From: a virus
Length of the DNA: 36,720 nucleotides
Direction: 5' to 3' (one strand)
IMG/VR virus record: IMGVR_UViG_3300020390_000010
Coordinates: 1-36,720 of that record
Shown here: positions 30,687 through 36,720 of the stretch, piece by piece
Layout: every line of letters starts with the position of its first letter
Position numbering within the stretch: position 1 is the first letter of the stretch
Made by a program: the position numbers and the translations under genes
The notes under the pieces: generated by a model
The model's database searches: none
Told to the model about the DNA's origin: nothing
What the model saw: the letters and a program-made list of their open reading frames with translations, nothing else

Positions 30687-31403
30687 TTACGCGCGTGTGT
30701 TGTGCCGCTTGTGCACGTCATGCGCATTGATGGAGCCCTTGCCGGCCGCCTGGGCGGTTTCGGGCGGGTGGTGGTCGACTTCTTCGCCCGACATGCGGGC
30801 GCTCGCTTCGACCATGAGCGAACTGAACGCGCCGCCGAATCGCTGCTCGACGTACGCGGCGTGGATGAACTGCTCGGCCAGCTGGCTGCCGGCCTGCGGA
30901 TCGTCGGGGAACGTGGCCGCGGCCTTGTCGCGGATGTCGTCGACGTCGGCCATGATCTGCTCGGCCGCCTCGGCGGTGACGCCGCGGTCGCGCAGGGGTT
31001 GGGCCAGGTCGGCGCAGTTATGCTCGCTGCAGAGCGAGACGAGCTTTTCGAGACTGGCGGCCTGCGCATCGGCCCAGTTGATATGCTGCGTGTCGATATG
31101 TGCATTGTCGGCGACGGTGTTCCCGTCGACCGCCGTCAGCGCCTCGCCCGTCGCACCCACGAACGCCTGCGGCAGCGTGATGCTTTCGGCCGCGTCATTG
31201 GCGTCGCGCTTGACGGTGCAGCCGGCGGCTTCGAACGCGGCGACCTGCTCGTCGCTCATGCCGGCGCAGGCCAGATGGATGTCGGCCGGGGCATCGGCCG
31301 CACTGAAGCCGGCGACCGTGCCGTTGTCGTTGAGGGTGTGACTCGCCGTCTGATCGGACGGCACCTGAGAATTGGGCTTCTTCCGCCCGAACATCGAGAG
31401 CAT
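30687..31403 (-). CDS. Nested scaffold protein from internal start (Nu3-like)
   Basis: An internal ATG at 31403 in the protease frame begins MLSMFGRKKPNSQVPSDQTA and would give 238 residues. A perfect AGGAG lies eight bases upstream (31416-31412), inside the protease gene. Lambda makes its scaffold Nu3 from exactly such an in-frame internal start. The segment is acidic and helical. No experiment is available, so it remains a prediction. Confidence 0.6.
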   Translation of the reverse strand: MLSMFGRKKPNSQVPSDQTASHTLNDNGTVAGFSAADAPADIHLACAGMSDEQVAAFEAAGCTVKRDANDAAESITLPQAFVGATGEALTAVDGNTVADNAHIDTQHINWADAQAASLEKLVSLCSEHNCADLAQPLRDRGVTAEAAEQIMADVDDIRDKAAATFPDDPQAGSQLAEQFIHAAYVEQRFGGAFSSLMVEASARMSGEEVDHHPPETAQAAGKGSINAHDVHKRHNTRA

Positions 31404-32315
31404 GGTGGTGGCTCCTCGCTGGAATGTCTGGAACGGCCCGCGCGGGGCCAGCTCGCGCTGGAATGCGTCGAGCACTTGGTGGGTCGGCATGACCGCGTCG
31501 ATCAGTCCGACCTGCTGAGCCGCGGCCGCGCCGTAGACGCGGGCCTCGGTGTCCTTGGCCTGCTGCTGGCTCATGCCGCCGCGGTTGCGGCCGACCAGCG
31601 CGGTGAACATGTCGTACACCTCGTCGATGTCGGCCTGAATCTCGGCCCGGACATCGTCCGGCAGCGGCTCGAATGCGTTGCCGTCGACCTTGTGATCGCC
31701 GGCGAAAATGAACGTGACGTCCAGCCCCATGTCGGCGACCATCTGAGACTGGTCGACGTGCATCGTGAGCACGCCGATGGATCCGACCTGCGCGGTCCGC
31801 GGGGCGATAATACGCGTCGCCGCGCTGGCGAGCGCGTAGGCAGCCGATGCCGCGAGTTCGTCGCAGATCGCCCAGATCGGTTTCTGCTGGCGGGCCTCGT
31901 AGATCTGATCGGCCAGATCGAAACAGCCGGCGACCGCACCGCCCGGGCTGTTGATGTCCAGCACGATGCCGCTGATCTCCGGGTCATCGAGCGCGGCTTC
32001 CAGCTTGGTCTGGATGCCGTCATAGCCGGTCATGCCGCTGTGCGGGTCGAGATGACCATAGCGGTGCGCTAGCGTGCCCTCGATGGGGATGACGGCGATG
32101 CCGTCGACCTCGGCGAACAGCTTGCGGTCCGCGCGGTCGTAGTCGTCGGCCATGGCCTGGACGCCGTCGGCGTCATAGCGCACGCCTTCGGCGTCGGCCA
32201 GCGACCGGATGTTGAAGCCGTGCCGGGCCAGCGCCGAGACGAACACGCGGCCGTATCCCGGCTCGATCATGTGCGGCCGGTTGAATACCTCGCGGGCCAA
32301 TCGGGCATGTTTCAT
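30687..32315 (-). CDS. C: S49-family head maturation protease with C-terminal scaffold (gpC-like)
   Basis: A 542-residue protein. Residues 60-285 are an SppA/ClpP-type S49 serine peptidase: ISGIVLDINSPGGAVAGCFD, DELAASAAYALASAATRIIA and VGSIGVL match the family active-site blocks. The C-terminal part (about 300-542) is acidic and helical, like a scaffolding region. As in lambda, the protease processes scaffold and portal during prohead maturation. Lambda gpC is 439 residues, so this version has a longer scaffold part. The start overlaps the stop of a small ORF. Confidence 0.92.
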   Translation of the reverse strand: MKHARLAREVFNRPHMIEPGYGRVFVSALARHGFNIRSLADAEGVRYDADGVQAMADDYDRADRKLFAEVDGIAVIPIEGTLAHRYGHLDPHSGMTGYDGIQTKLEAALDDPEISGIVLDINSPGGAVAGCFDLADQIYEARQQKPIWAICDELAASAAYALASAATRIIAPRTAQVGSIGVLTMHVDQSQMVADMGLDVTFIFAGDHKVDGNAFEPLPDDVRAEIQADIDEVYDMFTALVGRNRGGMSQQQAKDTEARVYGAAAAQQVGLIDAVMPTHQVLDAFQRELAPRGPFQTFQRGATTMLSMFGRKKPNSQVPSDQTASHTLNDNGTVAGFSAADAPADIHLACAGMSDEQVAAFEAAGCTVKRDANDAAESITLPQAFVGATGEALTAVDGNTVADNAHIDTQHINWADAQAASLEKLVSLCSEHNCADLAQPLRDRGVTAEAAEQIMADVDDIRDKAAATFPDDPQAGSQLAEQFIHAAYVEQRFGGAFSSLMVEASARMSGEEVDHHPPETAQAAGKGSINAHDVHKRHNTRA

Positions 32316-32422
32316 GCGGTCACCTGATAAGTCATTCCAGTACGGAGCGGGGCTGCGAAGACCGGCGGCGGGACTAGATCTCGGCGCCTCAGTTCGGCGT
32401 AAAGAACGTAATGGCTAATCAT
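32312..32422 (-). CDS. Small ORF upstream of the protease gene, 36 residues
   Basis: Begins MISHYVLYAELRRRDLVPPP. GGAG is present at a good distance, and the stop overlaps the protease ATG by four bases (ATGA), suggesting coupled translation. Not recognised as a family. Confidence 0.5.
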   Translation of the reverse strand: MISHYVLYAELRRRDLVPPPVFAAPLRTGMTYQVTA

Positions 32423-32506
32423 GTGTTTACTCCGCGCATTAAAATGCCGCCTCGTAGGCGCCCAACTATTCGGCTTTCTCTAAGGGTTCAGGTGTAAAGG
32501 ATTGCT
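32423..32506 (-). promoter_or_regulatory. Intergenic gap with two small hairpins
   Basis: GTAAAG/CTTTAC spans the portal stop codon, and CGCCT-ACG-AGGCG (32449-32461) is followed by GCATTTTAAT, a weak terminator. The composition is AT-rich. No promoter is evident. Confidence 0.35.
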
Positions 32507-34060
32507 TTACGACTGCTGCGCTGCATCGGTCGTGGCCGCATCGTTGCTGCCCCACGGGTCCGCCATGCGCGCGCCGGCGCTGTTGGTATAGCGCGGGTCG
32601 GTGTCGTAGACGTTGCCGAGCTCATCGGCCTGGGTATCCTCGGCGGCAATGCCCTGATCGACGTCGTCCACGTCCTCGCCCGTCCGCTCGGCGATGATCG
32701 CGGCACGGGTTTTGAAGCCGGCGCGGCGGTCCTTGATGGCCGTGTTGACGTCCTGTTCGGGGTGGATGTACGGCCAGGCGTGCGGCACGTGCTTGGCTTT
32801 GGTGTACTGGCGCGGATTGACGGCAAATCCAGGCGCGGTGAGCACGGCGCTTTGCACAGCTTTCGGCATCCACCATTCTGCCCACATGCGGTGGCACATT
32901 TGATGAATTACGTTGTGGTGCTGCATCATCTGAATGCCGCGGCGGAACTCATTGAGTATGACGCGAGCGAGGCGGTCATTGATCCCGGTAAAATCGCCGG
33001 TCATTACCTCATACGGCACATCGCCGCCGGCGGCCACCGCCCGCAGCTGCCCTTTTAGCAGGTCGCCGTAGTTGGCGCTGGGGTCGGGTGGGTTCGAGAA
33101 CTCGATGCCCTGGCCTTCCAGGAGCTCTTGGATCATGCCCGGCTCGAGGCCGAGAGGGTCAACGCTGCCGTTGCCATCGTCGTCATCGTCGGCCGGGTCG
33201 GTTTCGCCGCCGAATGAGCTGGGCACGGGTGACGGGTCGTCGTTTTTGTTGGTGACGAAGCCGGCCCACAAGTTGGCGATCTGGTGCCGCAGGGCGTTGG
33301 CGTCGTCGAGTTTGTCGGTATCCCATAGCTTCATCAACACCGGCGCCATCTTGACTACGCCGCGGATCTGGCCGGGCCGGATCGGGTCGAATAGATGGAT
33401 GACCTCGCGGGCCGGTACGCGCGTGAGCTGACTCGATTCGATCGACATCAGCGTGGCGTCGCCCGGGTGCGCCTTGTAGAAGTAGTACGCGACGCGGCGT
33501 CCGACTGAGTCAAACTCGATACCGTTGCGAATCCGGTTGCGGCCGTTGTACCCGTAGTAGTGCAGGGGGCACATTTCGGGCTCCATCACCTGCACCTGCA
33601 TCGGCACGCGCAGACCATCGGACGGACGTCGCGAGCGCATACGCAAGAACGACTCGCCGGCGTCTAGCCATGTGCGCACAGCCTGGGCTTGCTGGCCGTA
33701 GGCGTCGAGCAGGCCTTCCGGGTCCATCTGGCGCGAACTTTCTTTCCAGAGTTCCTGCGCCGCGGACTGAAATGCTTTGCTGGACGCCATCGATCGCGGC
33801 CGTATTCCGGTTCCGATGATGTTGGATACCAGCTTGCTGATCAGGCTGTGGCCGTAGCCGTTATTGCGCGTCTGCTGGCGAGAGCGGTTACGCAGCGTTT
33901 GGGTATTGCCCACAGCCGCCGAGTTCGGACCCGAGCCCGGTGCCATCCAGCCACGCAGGCGGCGGCCATTGCCGCCAGCTTGATACGGCGCCGGCACGTC
34001 CCGACCAATACGGGTCGTCGCGGCCATGCTGCGGCCGTGTCGGTCAAGAATTGCACTCAT
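32507..34060 (-). CDS. B: Portal protein (gpB-like)
   Basis: A 517-residue lambda-type portal that forms the DNA-passage dodecamer at one capsid vertex (lambda gpB is 533). Conserved parts: NTQTLRNRSRQQTRNNGYGH, IGTGIRPRSM, VPAREVIHLFDPIRPGQIRG, DVPYEVMTGDFTGINDRLAR and RRGIQMMQHH. The acidic C-terminus (residues 450-517) is typical. Starts directly after the gpW-like stop. It is a likely substrate of the S49 protease. Confidence 0.95.
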   Translation of the reverse strand: MSAILDRHGRSMAATTRIGRDVPAPYQAGGNGRRLRGWMAPGSGPNSAAVGNTQTLRNRSRQQTRNNGYGHSLISKLVSNIIGTGIRPRSMASSKAFQSAAQELWKESSRQMDPEGLLDAYGQQAQAVRTWLDAGESFLRMRSRRPSDGLRVPMQVQVMEPEMCPLHYYGYNGRNRIRNGIEFDSVGRRVAYYFYKAHPGDATLMSIESSQLTRVPAREVIHLFDPIRPGQIRGVVKMAPVLMKLWDTDKLDDANALRHQIANLWAGFVTNKNDDPSPVPSSFGGETDPADDDDDGNGSVDPLGLEPGMIQELLEGQGIEFSNPPDPSANYGDLLKGQLRAVAAGGDVPYEVMTGDFTGINDRLARVILNEFRRGIQMMQHHNVIHQMCHRMWAEWWMPKAVQSAVLTAPGFAVNPRQYTKAKHVPHAWPYIHPEQDVNTAIKDRRAGFKTRAAIIAERTGEDVDDVDQGIAAEDTQADELGNVYDTDPRYTNSAGARMADPWGSNDAATTDAAQQS

Positions 34061-34288
34061 CTATACGCCCTTGCGTGTGTACACACCGTACGTGCGCGGC
34101 CGGCGCTTTCGCGGCTTGCCGGCGATCTCACGATCGATCTGCTGAACCAGGCTTTCGATCTCATCGAGAGAGCGGTAACGCACGGTGCGATCGCGGTATC
34201 GGACCTCGGTTGCGCCGGAGTCGCGGGCCTCGACCAGCGCCTCCCGGCGCTCGCGCGCGGCGGCTTTCTGCTGTGCGGTGAGTGCCAT
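34061..34288 (-). CDS. W: Head completion protein (gpW-like)
   Basis: A 75-residue protein of gpW size (lambda W is 68). Begins MALTAQQKAAARERREALVE; contains GATEVRYRDRTVRYRSLDEI, the usual beta-hairpin-like core, and ends RTYGVYTRKGV. Located immediately before the portal gene, as in lambda. It joins the filled head to the tail attachment site. Confidence 0.85.
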   Translation of the reverse strand: MALTAQQKAAARERREALVEARDSGATEVRYRDRTVRYRSLDEIESLVQQIDREIAGKPRKRRPRTYGVYTRKGV

Positions 34289-34290
34289 GG

Positions 34291-34599
34291 TTATTCGCTG
34301 CCCTCGCCGCTCATGGCGATGATGTGCCAGCCCGTGGGCGCCTTGGTGTCTTCCATTGTGTGGATGCGCCCGGTCTGCAGCTCGAGTTGCGATCGCAGCA
34401 GTTCCGACTCGTAGTAGGCCTTGCGATCGTGCGGATTCATGTCATCCGGCGCGGTTGCCTCCGGCAGCACGGGCTCCATTGAGTCGTCGTAGAGCGGGCC
34501 GCGGGCCTGTATTCGAAGCTCCATCTCGGCGAACTCGCGGATGATGCGCAGCGCGTCGTCGTCGGACAGGGCCGGCGCGATGATTTCGATTCGGCTCAT
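34291..34599 (-). CDS. Hypothetical protein, 102 residues, between terminase and gpW
   Basis: Begins MSRIEIIAPALSDDDALRII. It is acidic and helical, with DRKAYYESELLRSQLELQTG forming a probable coiled coil. The family is not recognised. It lies between terL and gpW; a packaging or assembly role is possible. Confidence 0.6.
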   Translation of the reverse strand: MSRIEIIAPALSDDDALRIIREFAEMELRIQARGPLYDDSMEPVLPEATAPDDMNPHDRKAYYESELLRSQLELQTGRIHTMEDTKAPTGWHIIAMSGEGSE

Positions 34600-34608
34600 G
34601 GTCTTGTC

Positions 34609-34704
34609 CTATGCGGGTATCGCGTTGTTGGATTTCCGGCCGGCCAGTGCGCGCCAGGCATTTGCCCAGCGCCGCCACAGCCGGCGGCGTCGTTTCACGC
34701 TCAT
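34609..34704 (-). CDS. Arg-rich tiny ORF after the terminase gene, 31 residues
   Basis: Begins MSVKRRRRLWRRWANAWRAL. It starts five bases after the terminase stop and ends just before the next gene. Very basic and tryptophan-rich. Only position supports it. Confidence 0.4.
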   Translation of the reverse strand: MSVKRRRRLWRRWANAWRALAGRKSNNAIPA

Positions 34705-34708
34705 AGCG

Positions 34709-36720
34709 TCACCTGCCGAGGTACTGACTGCGCCGACGCCGCGGCCGCCGACGGCGGGCCGGGGCCATGAGCAGCGCGTGATTCGAGAGCAGCGGGTTGC
34801 TGTCCCACGGTTTCGCCCAGTCGGGCGGGCTGTCCCAGTCGATCGTGTCGCCGCCGAGGTGCGTCAGCAGCGCCAGGTCGTAGGCGAGCAGGATCATCGC
34901 CTCGTTCGCGGCGTTCGATGTGCGGCGGACATAGCGGCCCTTGTCGTCGCGGACCATCGAGACGAGCTCGGTGTACCACCAGTCGCCGATGCCCGGGCCG
35001 CCGCGTTCGGTTTGCCGGGCTGGCGTGTTCAGATAGTTCGGGCCGGGTTCGTCGCGCTCGAGCTGGCCGTAGGTCTCGTCGATCAATTGGTCCTTGTCGA
35101 CGATCGCCAGCGGGATATCCCCTTTGCCGCCGGCGCCGCCGCGGCTTTCCGGCTCGGTCCAGCGGATCCGGGCCTGCTGTTTGTGCGTGGCGCCCTTGAG
35201 CAGCATCACCCGTTTGGCGTAGCCGAGGGCGACGATGCGCCGATACCAGGCGTAGGCCTGGCGAGTGACGCTGCCGCCGCTGCCGTCGCGGGCTGCTTCG
35301 CCGCCGGTGTCAACGCCGAATATCATGATGGGCATCCGCAGGTCGCGCTCGCCTGCGAGCGGATACGTGCGCTGCAGCAGATCGCGCGTGAGCACGTCCC
35401 AATCCTCCGGCTGCGTGGCCGGCCGGATACGGGTCGGCGCGTCGGTGCCGTCCGGGCCGCGGTCCTCCTTGATGTTGAATCGGTCGATGACCCAGCGCTC
35501 GCGCTCCGGGCCGTGGCCGTGCACCTGCACGACGAACCGGCTGTCCTTGCCGCCCTGCACGTCCACCGTGCACGTCAGGAACCTCACGCCGGCCGGAACG
35601 ATTTTCAGATCGTCGATCGTGGCGCGGTCGGCGAGCTGGTCGCTCGAGTGCGCCGTGGTTTTGCGGCGGCTGCGGTACGGCCGACCCCAGTCCGTGTTGA
35701 TGACCGTTTTGAGCGTCTCTTGCGACGCGGTCTGTTCGTACGTCTGTTCCGCGGCCAGCAGCTTGGCCGACAAGCTGGCCCATGGCTGATAGGCCGCGGC
35801 CGGGCCTTCCATCGCGAACGATGCGATGCGAGTCGTCCGCGGCGTGCCTTTGACCTTGCCGCTGGCGCTGAATGTGCAGCCTTCCGGTAGCCAGAGCTTG
35901 TGCTCGTTGAGCCGCCGCTTATCCGTCTCGGCCGGGTTGTGACCGCAGTGCGGGCACTCCGGCTGCGCGAGCTCATGGCTCCAGTTTTCCAGGCTCGGCT
36001 GGTAGAAATTGCCGCAGCCGTCGCACGGCCAGTAGAACCGCCGCCGATCGCCCCCGTTGAACAGATCGCAGACGCCGCGGACCGGCGGCATCATGTGCGG
36101 CTGATCGGCCGGCGCCTGCCAGTCGAGCAGGTCGCCGTCGACGATCACGCCCGGCGAGCTTTCGGCCAGACACATCCCGCGCGACAGGAACGTCTGCGTG
36201 CGTTTGCTGGCGAGGCTGAACGGGTCACCCTCACCGTCGATGTTGGCCGGCAGGCGGTCGTAGTCCGTCAGCGCGACGTATCGGTAATCGCTCGACGCGA
36301 ATGTGTTTTTCGACGGCCATTTGATGCTGAGCAGCGAGCCGTCGCGAAATATCTTGTCGTGGACGTTGTCGTCGTGCGCGCGCGGGCTGATCCGCTTCGC
36401 CATCTCCGGACTGTGTGCCAGCTGGCGCGCGATGCGCACTTTGCTGTATTCGCGGGCCTTGTCTTCCGTGATTTGCGTGATGAGCATGTCGCCCGGGTCG
36501 GACGTCCGGCAGTAACACTGCCAGGCGTCACAAAGCGCCATTGTCTTCCCAGACCTTGATGGCCCGACGAACACCACGGCGTCGTAGCGCCGCGATGACA
36601 GGCAGTCCATCGGCTCGATCATGTACGGCGTCATCGCCGGCGACCAGGGCGAGACATTGCCGCCACCGTCGACGACGCGCAGATACTCCCGGGCCGCGTC
36701 CGATACCGATATCCACCGGG
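34709..36720 (-). CDS. A: Terminase large subunit (GpA-like), N-terminus cut by window edge
   Basis: Packages DNA into the prohead using an ATPase motor and cuts concatemers with a nuclease domain. About 670 residues are visible; the frame stays open to the window end, so the earliest visible Met at 36634 is probably internal (in-frame upstream sequence SVSDAAREYLRVVDGG is typical family sequence). Walker A is FVGPSRSGKTM. Walker B is near YRYVALTDYD. A zinc-ribbon-like CDGCG with CPHCG lies mid-protein. Nuclease-domain parts are TVDVQGGKDSRF and IFGVDTGG. C-terminal residues are Arg-rich. Closest layout is the lambda GpA family. The start, and the small subunit, lie beyond the right edge. 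Confidence 0.95.
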   Translation of the reverse strand, partial: RWISVSDAAREYLRVVDGGGNVSPWSPAMTPYMIEPMDCLSSRRYDAVVFVGPSRSGKTMALCDAWQCYCRTSDPGDMLITQITEDKAREYSKVRIARQLAHSPEMAKRISPRAHDDNVHDKIFRDGSLLSIKWPSKNTFASSDYRYVALTDYDRLPANIDGEGDPFSLASKRTQTFLSRGMCLAESSPGVIVDGDLLDWQAPADQPHMMPPVRGVCDLFNGGDRRRFYWPCDGCGNFYQPSLENWSHELAQPECPHCGHNPAETDKRRLNEHKLWLPEGCTFSASGKVKGTPRTTRIASFAMEGPAAAYQPWASLSAKLLAAEQTYEQTASQETLKTVINTDWGRPYRSRRKTTAHSSDQLADRATIDDLKIVPAGVRFLTCTVDVQGGKDSRFVVQVHGHGPERERWVIDRFNIKEDRGPDGTDAPTRIRPATQPEDWDVLTRDLLQRTYPLAGERDLRMPIMIFGVDTGGEAARDGSGGSVTRQAYAWYRRIVALGYAKRVMLLKGATHKQQARIRWTEPESRGGAGGKGDIPLAIVDKDQLIDETYGQLERDEPGPNYLNTPARQTERGGPGIGDWWYTELVSMVRDDKGRYVRRTSNAANEAMILLAYDLALLTHLGGDTIDWDSPPDWAKPWDSNPLLSNHALLMAPARRRRPRRRRSQYLGR

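Noticed and set aside
29079-32072. A 997-codon plus-strand ORF across capsid and protease genes
   Set aside because: It is antisense to four well-recognised structural genes, has no ribosome site or family, and runs across two terminators. Long antisense frames are common in GC-rich DNA.
34541-35890. A 449-codon plus-strand ORF opposite the terminase
   Set aside because: Shadow of the large terminase, whose motifs are unmistakable.
1-36720. CRISPR array or rRNA
   Set aside because: No regularly spaced long direct repeats and no rRNA-like sequence were seen.

Overview
This window is one continuous stretch of a lambda-like siphovirus or prophage genome. It is GC-rich and dominated by phage genes. 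Virion genes follow the lambda morphogenetic order: large terminase, gpW, portal, S49 protease with nested scaffold, gpD, gpE, head-tail and tail genes Z, U, V, G/GT, H, then tail-tip genes ending in a gpJ-type host-specificity protein. This indicates a long-tailed phage of a Gram-negative, GC-rich host, probably a proteobacterium. The species cannot be named from sequence. Both window ends cut through genes: DnaB helicase on the left, large terminase on the right. The small terminase subunit, any lysis cassette, integrase and main repressor are not seen and may lie outside.

Layout. (1) 1-4416, minus strand: an early replication operon. A small Cro-like HTH protein comes first, then tiny coupled ORFs, two tandem ParB-fold proteins, a primosomal gpO-like protein, an HNH endonuclease and DnaB. 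(2) 4417-5146: a divergent control region without convincing genes. It holds a leftward promoter close to the HTH start, a strong minus-strand terminator, a cluster of perfect dyads, and a rightward sigma70-type promoter at 4969-4997. (3) 5147-13765, plus strand: a dense early operon of many small coupled genes. It contains a tRNA-Arg(UCU), a TnpB-like protein, an ERF annealase / YqaJ exonuclease / SSB-like recombination set, a second HNH-type protein and a dUTPase. (4) 13787-36720, minus strand: the late structural operon, converging on the early operon near 13770. It contains a third HNH gene, a lipoprotein and several intrinsic terminators.

The early right operon would supply recombination and nucleotide metabolism, the early left operon replication initiation and helicase, and the late operon capsid and tail.

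Most notable: (a) a TnpB-like gene fused into the operon by 4-bp stop/start overlaps at both ends, with the RuvC-II glutamate replaced by glycine; (b) an HNH gene inserted at the start of dnaB, flanked by two copies of the dnaB translation start that encode the same peptide with different codons; (c) a tail chaperone G/GT frameshift with two overlapping slippery heptamers; (d) intrinsic terminators inside the late operon, one with the U-tract touching the next gene's ATG; (e) a small lipoprotein in the tail operon; (f) two small early genes broken by a frameshift or an in-frame amber codon.
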